Source of the DNA: Eurosta solidaginis | Taxonomy: Eukaryota; Arthropoda; Insecta; Diptera; Tephritidae | Assembly: GCF_040869045.1 (NCBI RefSeq) | Contig: NC_090319.1 | Location: 235,965,832 to 236,029,831, forward strand | Length of the DNA: 64,000 nt | Reading direction: 5' to 3' | Shown: positions 33,246 to 46,100 of the stretch, piece by piece | How the letters are laid out: each line of letters opens with the position of its first letter | How positions within the stretch are numbered: position 1 is the stretch's first letter | Position numbers and translations under genes: made by a program | The notes under the pieces: generated by a model | What the model was told of the DNA's origin: nothing | The model's database searches: none | What the model saw: only the letters and a program-made list of their open reading frames with translations

Positions 33246-35657
33246 TATACTCAGTTGAGCAGAGCTCACACAGTATATTAACTTTGATTGGATAACGGTT
33301 GGTTGTACAGGTATAAAGGAATCGAGATAGATATAGACTTCCATATATCAAAATCATCAGTATCGAAAAAAAATTCGATTGAGCCATGTCTGTCCGTCCG
33401 TCCGTCTGTCCGTTAACACGATAAAATGAGTAAATTTTGAGGTATCTTGATGAAATTTGGTATGTAGGTTCCTCGGCACTCATCTCAGATCGCTATTTAA
33501 AATGAACGATATCGGATAATAACCACGCCCACTTTTTCGATATCGAAAATTTCGAAAAATCGAAAAAGTGCGATAATTCATTACCAAATACGAATTAAGC
33601 GATGAAACTTGGTAGGTGAGTTGAACTTATGACGCAGAATAGAAAACTAGTAAAATTTTGGACAATGGGCGTGGCACCGCCCACTTTTAAAAGAAGGTAA
33701 TTTAGAAGTTTTGCAAGCTGTAATTTGGCAGTCGTTGAAGATATAATGATGAAGTTTGGCAGGAACGTTACTCTTATTACTATATCTCTGCTTAATAAAA
33801 ATTAGCAAAATCGGAGAACGTCCACGCCCACTTTTTAAAGGATTTTTTTTTTACATTCAAATTTTAAAAGAAAAGTTAATATCTTTACAGTATATAAGTA
33901 AATTATGTCAACATTAACTCCAGTAATGATATATTGCAACAAAATACAAAAATAAAAGAAAATTTCAAAATGGGCGTCGCTCCGCCCTTTTTCATTTAAT
34001 TTGTCTAGGATACTTTTAATGCCATAAGTCGAACAAAAATTTACAAATCTTTGTGAAATTTGGTAGAGGCTTAGATTCTAGGACTATAACTGTTTTCTGT
34101 GAAAATGGGCGAAATCGGTGGAAGCCACGCCCAGTTTTTATATACAGTCGACCGTCTGTCCTTCCGCTCGGCCGTTAGCACGATAACTTGAGCAAAAATC
34201 GATATATCTTTACTAAACTCAGTTAACGTACTTATCTGAACTCACTTTGTATTGGTGTAAACAATGGCCGAAATCCGACTATGACCACGCCCACTTTTTC
34301 GATATCGAAAATTACGAAAAATGAAAAAAATGCCATAATTATATACCAAATACGAAAAAAGGGATGAAACATGGTAATTGTATTGGTCTATTGACACAAA
34401 ATATAACTTTAGAAAAAAACTTGGAAAATGGGTGTGACACCTACCATATTAAGTAGAAGAAAATGAAAAAGTTTTGCAGGGCGAAATCAAAAGCCCTTGG
34501 AATCTTGGAAGGAATACTCTTCGTCATATTACATATATAAATAAATTAGCGGTACCCGACAGATGATGTTCTGGATCACCCTGGTCCACATTTTGGTCGA
34601 TATCTCGAAAACGCCTTCACATATACAACTAAGGGCCACCCCCTTTTAAAACCCTAATTAATACCTTTAATTTGATATCCATTCGTACAAACACATTCTA
34701 GAGTCACCCCTGGTCCACGTTTATGGCGATATCCCGAAAGGGCGTCCACCCATAGAAATAAGGCCCACTCCATTTTAAAACATTTATTAACACCTTTCGT
34801 TTGATACCCATTCGTACAACAAAATTCTAGAGTCACCCCTGGCCCACCTTTATGGCGATATCTTGAAAAGGCGTCCACCTATAGAACTAAGGCCCACGCC
34901 CTTTTAAAATACTCATTAACACCTTTCATTTGATACCCATATCGTACAAAAAAATTCTAGAGTCACCCCTGGTCCACCTTTATGGCGATATCTCGAAAAG
35001 GCGTCCACCTATAGAACTAAGGCCCACGCCCTTTTAAAATACTCATTAACAGCTTTCATTTGATACCCATATTGTACAAACGCATTCTAGAGTCACCCCT
35101 GGTCCACGTTTATGGCGATAACCCGAAAGGGCGTCCACCCATAGAACTAAGGCCCACTCCCTTTTAAAACATTTATTAACACCTTTCGTTTGATACCCAT
35201 ATTGTACAAACGCATTCTAGAGTCAACCCTGGTCCACTTTTATAACGATATTCCGAAAAGGCGTCCACCTATAGAACTAAGGGCCACTCCCTTTTAAAAT
35301 ACTCATTAACACCTTTCATTTGATACCCATATAGTACAAACAAATTCTAGAGTCACCCCTGGTCCACCTTTATGGCGATATCTCGAAAAGGCGTCCACAT
35401 ATAGAACTAATGCCCACGCCCTCTTAAAATACTCATTAACACCTTTCATTTGATACCCATATCGTACAAACACATTCTAGAGTCACCCTGGCCCACCCTA
35501 ATGGCGATATCTCGAAAAGGCGCCCACCTATAGACCTAATGCCCACGCCCTCTTAAAATACTCATTAACACCTTTCATTTGATACCCATATAGTACAAAC
35601 AAATTCTAGAGTATGTAATGTTCAGTTACACCCGAACTTAGCCTTCCTTACTTGTTT
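33246..35657 (-). mobile_element. DINE/Helitron-like repeat, reversed copy with 8-unit core
   Basis: This is the reverse complement of the copy at 582-4,100. The 3' end TATACTCAGTTGAG is at 33,247, a GTCCGTCCGTCTGTCCG microsatellite at 33,391, the middle block at 33,770-34,600, the 130-bp tandem core at 34,620-35,610, and the 5' terminus (complement of AAGTTCGGGTGTAAC) at 35,617-35,645. It sits inside repeat C copy 1. Confidence 0.85.
34620..35610 (-). repeat. 130-bp tandem repeat array, about 8 units (reversed)
   Basis: TTTGATACCCAT recurs at about 34,800, 34,930, 35,060, 35,190, 35,320, 35,450 and 35,579, a strict 130-bp period. It is the same unit as in the 711-2,740 array, with half as many copies. 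Confidence 0.92.
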
Positions 35658-35689
35658 AAATTACTTTTGAACGGGTAGAAAGAGTTGCA

Positions 35690-35810
35690 TTACGCATGCG
35701 CTGATACGCATCTTTCGACCATATCCATCCAATTTTCGACATGAACATTGGCGGCGGTGTGTAAAAGCCGACGAAAATCGGCGGCGGCGGCGTTTATTTC
35801 TACTAGGATA
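35690..35810 (+). repeat. Continuation of repeat C copy 1 (GGCGGCGG end)
   Basis: GATACGCATCTTTCGACCAT and CCAATTTTCGACATGAACA correspond to 40,050-40,100. GACGAAAATCGGCGGCGGCG corresponds to 42,905-42,925. This shows that copy 1 extended beyond the DINE-like insertion. Confidence 0.7.
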
Positions 35811-35859
35811 GGGAAGTGATCTGCGTAGAAAATCACCCGACAGCCATCGGGTGACTACC

Positions 35860-36960
35860 ACAATCCAGAGCAGAGGCGTGACAGCACACCTTCCTTTTAA
35901 TTGGCCCCTCTTCCCTTCACTGCGACAGCTCTCGATGTCTAGGAATACACCCTGAGCCAAATTCCGTGTGTTCTAGGACCCCTCTATTTGCTTTACAATC
36001 GAATCCGTTGATCTGCCTTTACAATAGGCATGCTTCGAAGCCGACGGGAACCCCTAAGGAATCCTTTCCAGTAGGTACAGATCAATCAAGCTTTCCAACG
36101 TTTTAAGAAGAAATGACGAAGGACAGATTGGCTCGAAATCCTTAGGTCATACATGAGAACTTCTTCGGTCCTTTCGAATAAAGATAGCCTTGGCCGTCTT
36201 CCAAGCACTCGGAATATAGTTAAGACAAAGGCAGCTAGTGTAAGTGATGGCCACCTAGCGTAAGGAAATCCGTAAAGAATTTGGAAGGAATAGTGCCATT
36301 CGGGCTCCGAGACTTATAACGGAGTTGATAACCCAAGAGATTTGACTTTCTCGCAGGGTAATGGCAGGCATTCCCGCGTGATCACCGGAACATCTCTCTC
36401 AGTTTCGGCCAATTCCGAACTAAAGGCAAGCGCTGCACGCAATAGCTCCCTAAGCTTCCTACAATACTCGTCCCAGTTAGTGCTTTAAGGGTTCCTAAAA
36501 GATGTTTTACCAGGACGTTCTTCGTTCACAGATAACTAAATATATCGGTGATCAGAGAGCGAAAGCTCGTTGAGAACCCTCCAACCCGATATTCCATCTA
36601 CCAGTTCTCTACTAACCAGGATGACGTCCAAATCTCCGCCCTTACCGCTGTAACAAAAGTCGGGCCGTTCAACCTGTTACATAAGCAGAGTCCCTCATCT
36701 TCAATAAAAGTAAGTAGGGACTCACCTCTCGCATTGGTATCCGGGCTCCCGAGATGCTGTGGTGGGCATTCGCATCGCTACCCACAATCACGTCAACAAC
36801 CCTCCACCTTACTTCAGCGATGATTACACAGAGTATGCCAGGTGGTGGTCCCGCTACATCCCCGTGGGTCATTTATGCTATGACCACCCACAATTTATTG
36901 CTACTTTGCTCGAGGCAGACTGCAGTCACATCATCGATGCAAACAACAAAAAAAGTAGAA
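35860..36960 (-). pseudogene. LINE APE-type endonuclease relic
   Basis: On the minus strand, 36,872-36,669 encodes a worn endonuclease segment with VIVGSDANAHHSISGARI (consensus GCDANAHH.IWGS). About 170-330 bp further on, SLSDHRYI (near 36,545-36,520) is the C-terminal active-site motif. Stops and frame changes are frequent, and RT motifs are not recognisable downstream. It belongs to the RNase H-bearing LINE group by style. Clade not determined. Confidence 0.72.
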
Positions 36961-38400
36961 AATGAGTTATAAATAGAAACATGCAATATTCATTTATGGC
37001 TTAATGCGAAATAACTTGAAAAATATACATTTTACAAAAATAACAAGCTCGGTCTTGAAGACAACAAATTAATATGATAATTAATTATTTGCAGGCCAGT
37101 AAAACCAAATATAAAATATTTTCTGATTAAAAAATTGTATGACACATGAATTGTAGTTTGCCATGATTGAACAAATGGTTGAAGATTTAATGAAGAGATA
37201 CTTTTATTTTTTTGCGTTTTGAAATTTTATTTTGTATGATAAAACTTGCAAGACTTACCGTGAAATCCTTTCAGATTCCTAAATCTCGAATAAAGTGGAA
37301 ATATGCTTTTAGACCTATCGCCAGTTTTCGATTTTTTTTTTTAAATATTTTTGAAATTGAACCAAGGGAAACTGCTAATTTCATCTTTACAGCTGTACGT
37401 ATGTACATATGTATGTATATGTGAAAGTACTCAACGGTGAGTAGTAACGGTGATCTACTCACTACTCACCGCTCACGTGAGCAACATTTCTCCATTTGCA
37501 ATTTGCTTTTTGTCTAAAGCAAAATTTTGAATAAAACTTTTTGTTAGTAGTAATTTAACAATTGTTCAAGTGTTTGTTGCTCGCGCGACGCGATGTAAAT
37601 TTCATATTTACGTACGTATGTTTTGACAACTTACCGCAATCGATCATTTATGTACAAGTATCTATTCGCAATTCGATTCAAGAAATGCTTGTAGCATTAT
37701 CCGCGTACGGCTCAGAGGACAAACACAAGTTTACATCACAGAAAAAGCATATATGTATATATACATACATACATATGTATATTGAATTTATTTGTATTGC
37801 TGTTAGTTTTATTGATATAAATACGCACCTACTTAAGTGTGATAATTATTTTTTGTATTCTTACGACGCCCTAATAGAGAGTACAAGTATGAGTGGAAGA
37901 GGGGAGCAGCATGAATGAAATTACAATGCGTACAGCAGGCAATTGTGTATACATATACCCAAGTATATATAGGTACATGTTTGGTGACCAAAGTATTAAA
38001 TGCACATTAAATTTGCATTAAAATTCAATGAAACCTATATTTTACTAATTTGTGATCCCCCTTGTATAATGTTGGTGTTCGTGACATCAAATCGTTTTCG
38101 TTTCGGGTTCGTTAATCTATATATAAATAGTAGCATATATGTATGTGTGTGTGTATGCATACATACATTAATATATGTATATAATTGGCGCAAAAAATAA
38201 TAAGTGATGCAAGTGGTATATAAATGCATGTCGTAAATTTATTTTATAAAGTGTTAGTACCAATAGCGACAGTCTTATGGCACTTTTAAAAAACCAAATA
38301 TACATGCAGTGAATGTGAAAATCAAATCAAATCAAGTGTATTTTGCTTTTTATGTAAAATTTTAAATTTGAATGAGGGCCTGTTTGAGTTAAGATACCGA
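36961..38400. other. No gene recognised; AT-rich with ATAC/ATGT microsatellites
   Basis: AT-rich, with TATACATACATACATATGTA (37,755-37,780) and TGTATGTGTGTGTGTATG (38,139-38,157) runs. The 118-codon frame at 37,562-37,918 crosses a microsatellite and has no recognisable domain, so I do not call it. Confidence 0.5.
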
Positions 38401-40105
38401 TATACACACTAGAGGTTTACGACGAACACTATATTGGCGGCGGCGGCGTGGGCGGCGCGCCGGTGTACGCCGGTGTTCGTGCTTTAAAAAGCTTTTTTCT
38501 ATTTAAAAAAATTATATTTAGGAGAGGTTTTGTTTGTATGTATTTAAGGGAATCAACGTATTGGCGATTTGGGAAAGATTCGGGGTTTTTGCCTCAAAGT
38601 CTCGCGGATCGTTCAAAAAATTTCAAAAGCAGCTCCTTGCGGAGGGACTGTCCTTCATTCACTTACCCCAGGGAGGCTTCGAACCTAGCCCCGGTCTAAG
38701 GGACTGGTAGTGCTGCGTCTGTCGAAAAAAATTTAAGTACTTAAAATGGCGACACTTTTGTCTGTATTTCTCGCACAAATCGTAGTTTCACCGAAGGAGA
38801 TGTTCTGGTCTAACTTCTAATACTCGTTATCGACACGATCTCTTTAAATTATTTGTGACCCCTTACATGTCACGCACAAATGCTACTTACGGTTGCTATT
38901 AATGGTCTTTTAATACACATGGCTCTCATGGCAGAGTTTTAACGATGAGCACCAACGCTGGCGTATTGTTAATTGCGCCAAAGGGGGCATCTAGTTTTTT
39001 CGGCTGTTTTAAGAGCTATAATTCACGAAGTGCAAACAGTAGCAATCCTGTCCACCACCAGCCCCTACCACGCCTCCTGGCCCTCATACAACATGCCAGC
39101 ACAGAAGCTATAGGACTGCCACTTTGAACTCATACCTTCGTGAACGTCACTAGAAGCTCTATGTATATATTTTTTGTCGCGCTATACTGCCGAGCACTAC
39201 CAGAAAAACACCTTGAAACGTTAGGGAGTAACTATTCGGCCAAAGATGCGCCCTCGAAATCATAAGCAGTCCACGTGGATATTATTGCGTAACTCATGGG
39301 TGAAAATAATATAATCCTACATAATTTAAATTTTACAAGGACCCTGGATACCTTTTTTTTTATTGTAGACCAAAATTTGCAGACGTTTGTGTTCGAAACA
39401 TTGATTTCAATAGTCTTCACTAGAATAAATATATGTGCTTCACATATGTAACGTGAGCCGAAAGGTGTAGGTGATATTTAAGCTAGGTTGATAGGCTAGA
39501 ATCTCTGTGATTCACTCCAAGGGTCTAGTTGGGATAGGGCCGCCAACTTTAGGAAATGTCAAAACGGGAGACTTGGGTGCTGAATGATGAAGTATGAAAA
39601 TCAAAATTAACACATCACACGCTATTTTAAAGTTTCGCAAATAAACAACAGATGTTTGAATATTAGGCCAAGTGATTTTTCAAACCCTTCTATCTTCAAC
39701 TGAAGTATGAGGTGAGAATCATTCCAGGGGAGAGTTTATACCCCTGGGACCTACTTACTAAAGGAATTTGCATAACGGATTTCTCTTATTATTTACGCCA
39801 ATCGATATTCCGATTGAAAAAAATCAGCAATTTTTTCGGGTAAGTTGCTTTTTTAACAACATAAGGACAATTTGAAAACATGTTCGACTTGTATCATTTT
39901 ATTTTGAATTCATTGTTCCTAATTTTTTTTAAAAAATTATGCAAATTGAGCATTTAAATTTTTCTTTTCGTGTTCTTTTAGTGTTTTGTTTTAATAACTT
40001 GGTGAATTGGGTGATGCAAAATCCGTCTTATAACTGGCAGTGATGCGCATCCGTTTATACCCCTTTCGACCATATCCGTCCAATTTTCGACGTGAACAAT
40101 AAATG

Positions 40106-42835
40106 GCCTAGACCAGGGATGATAAATGGATTTTTTCGTGTTTACCAAACGAGGAAAAAAATGTACCAAATCATCAAAAAATGTACCAAAAATCTTCGGA
40201 TGTGAATTTGAACCAAGAGCTTTTTATCCAAAAACTGTTTTTAGTCAGGAAACCTTCTAACACACTTAGTTTTAATTAAATTTTGTATAGAAAATATCCT
40301 TTCTACGTTTGTGGATGAATGTGGAATCGACATTAGCCGTGTTTTTTTTACACGTAAACGTCTATATGCTTAAACTTTATATGGACTGCTAAGCGTCAAA
40401 CTTTAAATACACCTCTGAAATTGCTGCGCATAAAATCGCATTATACTCAGATGTAACTGAAATATGTGTCTATGTTTCACCCTCTACACCAATTCTATGC
40501 ATTCTATGCGTGTCCACTATTAATCTCAACTGATTCAGCTATATGTTATATACAGACATACAACAGAGGGTTGTGTCTCCGCTTTTCGGTACACCCTGTG
40601 CTGTAGCTAGTTGTTTAACCGCTGCCGCTAGATGGGTCTCCTAAGCATTATCTAAGCGAGGATAGGCGTTTTTTTACGCGCAAACGTAAACGTATACGCG
40701 TGTATAAAAAAAACACGGCTAGTATGCCTTGAACTATTCTATAAATATTGGAAAACATTTGCTCATTTAATTTATTTTTAACTGATCTTAATTCTTCCCA
40801 AAAAGCTGCATATATTTTAATTCTTGAATTTTTTAAGGCTCCTGCTTTCCATGCTCTACTAAAGCTATAAATTCAGAATTAATTTTCTCTATTTTATCAA
40901 ATGCAGATTTCGGAAACAAGCCCATAACTAAAGGAACAATACTATTTGTTTCACCGCTTAAAATACTTTCTGCTGAAAGCTTTGTAGCCCACAACAAATT
41001 GTATCATTCAAATTTACTTTCTTTAATAAAGTACTACAAAATTGTATAAAAAATTGTTTGGCACAGCTCTTAAATGTGTGTACGTCATCTTTATCCAAAA
41101 GGTTGTTTGATAGAATAATATCCACATTAACATCGCAGTAAACTTCATCTGGGGTTAAGTGATTTTCGTCTGAATCAATATTTAACATCCAAATAGGACT
41201 GGAGTCTAAATAAGATTTTTATTATAAAATTTTTAATTTGGTAATAAATAAATGTATGCGAATAACTTCAGACAGAAATTTAAAATATACTTTATAAATG
41301 ACTTTGAAAAATTTTGGATATAAGATTAATATTTTGATTACAGCTTTTATTTTCAAATACGTAAAGATTAAAATAATACTTGAGGGCATCCCATTGCTCA
41401 AGAATTCTATCCATGACTGCTTGTCTAGAAAGCCACCTTGTGGAGCCGTACTTTAGTATAACATGCTTTTCTGCATCGAAATGTTCTTGAAAACTTTTAA
41501 GTCTGCCCTCCTAAGGGGGCTGTTACAAAGATGAAAGTTTACGTCTTTTTAAGATTTATCAATTTTGTTGAGAAATACATCACAAGCGGCTATTGAAGCT
41601 AAATTTAAAATTTGACATACATATCCTTAACATGCAGATTTGGAAAAACTTGATTCAGCCTTGCTTGCACTCCGCTTTTTGATCCCATCATAACCGAGTA
41701 ATTGTCGACAGTGAAACCAATAATTTTTTCAAGTGGTATTGAATGGTCTTTCAAAGATTTAATAATGGCATTAAAAATACCCTCCGTACTACTATCGGTC
41801 AAAGGTATCAAATCTAAAAATCTCTCAATGCACTTTTTATCAAAAAGTCGAATCGAAACTGCCAAATTTTTTGATATACATATATCAATCGTTTCATCTA
41901 TTATTAGAGAGTAAAAGTGCTTCTGACAAAATGCAATTATGGATTTATAATTTCCTGGTCCTGTTATTTGAGTTATTATTTTCTGTGCTTTGATTCTATT
42001 GATGCAAAATTTTTTCTCAATTTTAGAATCATTTATACAAGGTACAAACACACACAAAATTGGCAATTTATACCAAATGGGCAATTTATTACGCAATTTA
42101 TCATATAATAAATTGTAATAACAAATTGCCAGTTTAAAAAAAATTGCGTAATAAATTGTTTCAAACTGCAAATGCAACCTTGTAAAGTGTGTTTATTGAG
42201 TAGATTTAAACGTCAGTTGCGCATGGCTCAACTATATGGTCGGCTCATCTCATCAGCTGATATTATTTTTTTCATTTCACTGGAGTAGGAATTGTCAAAA
42301 GAGGATGGCAAAATCAAAATGGAACCAAAAAATTTAATACATTTTCTTACAACACACAAAAATTTCAAAGTTTTATGTTAACCATTCCATTCCATTCGCC
42401 CAATTCCAGCACGCACATTTGGACATTCTGAACAAAGGTATGTTGTTGCTGTAGAAATAAGCCCACCGGCTATTAAATTACTATTGGGTAAGCTAAATTG
42501 TGTTGTACGAACACCACTCAATTTAAATTGAAATTGTCTCAATTTTTTTCCTGTTTGAACATAGTATTTTGCTATTTTTCATACCCATATTTAAAGGATC
42601 TATAATTGCAAATGGCAAATTGTGCTCGGCAACAAAACAAATTAACTATCTATTTTCTTCAAAAAATTTAAAATTTGTTTGTACATTCAGATCTGCTTTG
42701 CAAATGACTTGAAGTGTAGTGCTGTATATTACAAAAATGTACCAAATATGTCAATGTAGTACCAACGTACTTTCGGGAAGCGAAATGTACCAAAAAAAGT
42801 ACAAATGTACCATGATTATCATCACTGGCCTAGAC
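40106..42835 (-). mobile_element. hAT transposon relic with perfect 8-bp target-site duplication
   Basis: The element at 40,114-42,827 begins CAGGGATGATAA and ends TTATCATCACTG (terminal inverted repeats with one mismatch). It is flanked by GCCTAGAC at 40,106-40,113 and 42,828-42,835. Subterminal sequence is rich in TGTACCAAA motifs on both sides. 2,714 bp is close to an autonomous hAT size, but the transposase is broken. Confidence 0.93.
40958..42177 (-). pseudogene. hAT transposase remnants
   Basis: The 42,177-41,605 frame (190 codons) includes SLIIDETIDICISKNLAV, containing the first catalytic Asp region. It continues with FLDLIPLTDSSTEGIFNAI and IGFTVDNYSVMMGSKSGV, the region of the second acidic residue. 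The 41,188-40,958 frame continues with PDEVYCDVNVDIIL and AKQFFIQFC. The N-terminal BED finger and the C-terminal dimerisation domain are not recognisable; stops and an AT-rich gap lie between the frames. It resembles the ZBED5-like hAT group, by memory only. Confidence 0.82.
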
Positions 42836-44061
42836 AGTCTTAAATGAGTAGAAAATATAGTACCGCGCCGATATTTTTGACTTTCGGTGGCGGCGCGAAA
42901 AAAACGACGAAAATCGGCGGCGGCGTCGTATACCTCTAATAGACACATATGTATACAAATAGGTATACAAAATACATACATATATCATATTTGATAAAGA
43001 TGCTTGTAACAACTGTGGATTTGTAAGAATCTTTTCATTCCCCTCCAATTGTCAAAACAGCTTAGCCAGAGACTTAAAGATACGTGGTAAATTTGTTTGT
43101 TTCCAAATAAAGCGCAGCGAAGGGGTGTGTTCCCAGATCTTTTTCAGAAAAAAGACTAGGTGGCCAAAAAATAAAAGCTAAATAAAAAATTTTTAAGCTA
43201 AGAAAAAAAGCTAAAACTTAAGGGCACCTTTTCAAGCGTTTCATTCATTTTTTTCATGAAAAAAAACAACAAGACAGACATCTAGTGTATAATTAAAAGT
43301 AATGTTTACTTCAATTTAATAAAAAATAAATAAAGTAATTTACAGATGCAATCTATATTTTATGAAAATTCTTTAAAGTCACAAATTTGAGCACTCTTCT
43401 AGTTATTTGGACTTACTACTACTACAATTAATAGTATCCCTGTAAAAAATCGTGCAATTCATCCTCAAAGAAAGTTGCCTCTAATTGATCCCTTTTGTCA
43501 ACATTGGGGCATAATTGATCCCATCCAGTCCCTTTTGTGTACAGTTGGGATTAGTCAGTTTGAAATCTATGCAGCCCATTTTAAGAAACATTAAAAAAAA
43601 AAATGGCAACGAAATGAGTAAAATAAAAAAGATCACAGATGATTGATTAGAATTATTTTAGGAAAATGCGGAGCCCTATACAAAAACCTAAATGACTACC
43701 ATATGTTCCATTATCGTCGACCCATATCTTTTGGAATGAATTGGCGGCTAAATAATTTTAAACTTAGATGCATTTAACAATCTTTTGCAAATTATAGTAT
43801 TCGTTTATAATGTACATATCCTCGAACAGCTCAAAGAACAAACAGATCAGAACTGGCATTAATCGCATACTCCTTTGCTTTCAGTACTTGCAACGGTATA
43901 TCTACATATGTATATGCATACAAGTATGATATGTGAGAGAGAGCTAATGATATAACTTTATTCACAAAGGCCCTAACATACAGATTAGTCGAAACGGCGT
44001 TTTTCACGTTTTTCACGATGTATTAACCCTCTAGTGCCAAATTTTATTTTTTAATGAAACA

Positions 44062-44212
44062 ATTTTATTTGGGTAGGCATTACCATAAAATTAGAGGTTC
44101 TTTATCAAGAAAGTGAAATTGTTTGCGTTTTCGCAAAATTTTATTTGGGTAGGCATTACCATAAAATTAGAGGTTCTTTATCAAGAAAGTGAAATTGTTT
44201 CCGTTTTCGAAT
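44062..44212. repeat. 76-bp direct tandem duplication inside the piggyBac element
   Basis: ATTTTATTTGGGTAGGCATT...GTGAAATTGTTT at 44,062 is repeated from 44,138 with a single change (GCGTTTTC versus CCGTTTTC) and no gap. Confidence 0.93.
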
Positions 44213-44509
44213 TATAAAGACCTAAAACCTTACCCTGCCTCCAGCGGCTTTGGGAAGGAATACCAAAAAAAAAATTCTGGATCAAAATTCTTCAAATTCA
44301 GTGTACAAAGTACGTTTATTAAAAAAAACAAAAGTTTTCAACAGAATTCAATACAAAACAAACAATATTTCTTATTATTATTATTATTTATACTTATAAC
44401 GAAAAATTTACTCATAAAAGTCGTATTTTTGAGCATAAATTGGTAGTTAGTTCAAATTATTTATGGAGCAAATTGTAAAAGCAGTCCTTTTGCTGAGAAA
44501 AACATAGAT

Positions 44510-44935
44510 TCAGATTACACTTTCGGCATTCAATTTGAGTTTCGGAGCTGCAGGCAGGAAATTTACAAGTTGTTTTACCCGTGCGTGATAAAAACGATGG
44601 AAAATGTTATGCCCCGTCGTAGCGAACGTCTGCGGGAGGTAAGTAAGTTTTTTTCCTGTACGCTTCTTTTGCACAATTTGACGTGGACGCCCAGGAGCTC
44701 TTGGTATGGAAGACCTCTGCTGTGTGCAGAGTACGAATGCGATCTTTGCTCGGAAGTTTGGCAGTTGGTACTGCCTAGCATGAATGTCAATATTGTTGAC
44801 CCTTCTGAACAAAATATAGGCGTTTATCATGGTCATATCAAGCAAGTGTACAAAAAGTTGGTTTGTACACTTGTTGCTCTTTACTGGAATCTTATAGCGA
44901 CCAATAAGCCCATCCATGAGGTCGACACCACCCAT
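44510..44935 (-). pseudogene. piggyBac transposase C-terminal fragment
   Basis: 142 codons starting at the diagnostic MGGVDLMD, which contains the fourth conserved Asp of piggyBac transposases. It continues with LLDMTMINAYILFRR and a basic tail (RPRQIVQKKRTGKK). Just upstream in frame, PNVIHEYNSHMGG matches the consensus that precedes this motif. The catalytic D1-D3 region is absent, so the protein is inactive. There is no C-terminal cysteine-rich domain, although some family members lack it too. Confidence 0.88.
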
Positions 44936-45213
44936 GTGACTATTGTATTCGTGGATTACATTCGGGAAATCGACATCAACAATTTGTTTTTTTCTGACCG
45001 AACGAAACGTGACACCTGGGGCCGAATCGTAACATACGATCCGTGATCGAATGCAATTTTTTAAATCACAATAGCTCCGAAATTGTGTATCGGTTTAATG
45101 AAATATGTGAACTAGGGCCAACGCATACTCACTAGATCCGTAAAATATTATTATTTTTTAAATAGTTGGATAGCCTAAATTGTATGGCTTGTAGGAATAT
45201 GGTTTTCAATCCG

Positions 45214-45702
45214 TTATCGTATGTTACGATTCGAGCTCTGGTTTGCAATATTGGCTTCATTTTGGAAAGGCATTGTGCCAACGTATGTCGATGGGAGTCG
45301 TACCATTTTATTGTCCTTCCAAACTTCTGCATAGTTTACGGTATTTTCTTTAGGTTGGATGAAAACCTGCCCTCCAGATGCTTTGCGTTTACGATACTGT
45401 GATCGGGGAATATTTGAGGCAGCCGAAGAAGAGGGGGATAATAGCTGTGCGAACGACGAAGGACTTCCATTCAAACTGAGACACAATTCTGACTCCAGCA
45501 CAAAATCTGACAAATTTACCGCTCTGTTGATCACCTCGTCAATTCCAACATTGATAGGTAACCCTTCTTCAAAATCATCTTCCTCTAAGAGGTCTTCGAA
45601 ATCTTCCACGTCTCTATCATCATCAATTTCCATCAAATCCAAAAATTTTGCAATATCCCCATCATTGAGTGACGATAACTTACAGTTTTGTCTATGATCC
45701 AT
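45214..45702 (-). pseudogene. piggyBac transposase N-terminal fragment
   Basis: 162 codons from a good ATG at 45,702. It has an acidic low-complexity N-terminus (EDFEDLLEEDDFEEG) typical of piggyBac transposases, then a Ser-rich stretch and the basic QYRKRKASGG. It ends before the catalytic domain. About 280 bp further on the C-terminal fragment begins, so roughly half the gene, including the first three catalytic Asp residues, was deleted. Confidence 0.75.
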
Positions 45703-46100
45703 TTCTATTTCACCAAAACTTTAGGGTTTTTTAAACTTACCGAAAGGTTTAATTTGTTCCGAGTTAACCCAAGACAGCGTCTAGACGGATTATCTTCAAA
45801 GATGTACCAAAGCTGCGAAAAACTGCTTGTTTTAAATTTATATAATTTTTGTATTCCGAATACCACCAGAAATACTAGAATAATTTTTATTGTCAGTTTA
45901 AATGACTTGTAATATTTTTAGTTAATTTTCGAAGTATACATCTTTTGCGAAATAATTAATTAGTCCAAACTTCACTAACTTCAAACTTCAAATGATGGTG
46001 ACCGCTGATTAAAAAGCAAGAAGATGCTGCAACCACAATAGCATTATTTTTCGGACTACCCCGAATTAGAAGACGTTTTAAAATAAACGAAACGGTATAT

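Larger units (their letters stand above)
38408..42940 (+). mobile_element. Repeat C, copy 2: candidate TIR element with GGCGGC ends
   Basis: The left end AGAGGTTTACGACG (38,411) is inversely matched by CGTCGTATACCTCT near 42,925-42,938 (13 of 14). Both ends adjoin GGCGGCGGCG-rich stretches. 38,926-40,040 is the part shared with 32,172-33,240. The 2.7-kb hAT element at 40,114-42,827 is nested inside. No ORF was recognised in the host element, so it is probably nonautonomous; superfamily unknown. Confidence 0.5.

Noticed and set aside
36548..36972. Overlapping plus-strand frames
   Set aside because: They are antisense to a LINE endonuclease relic that reads on the minus strand.
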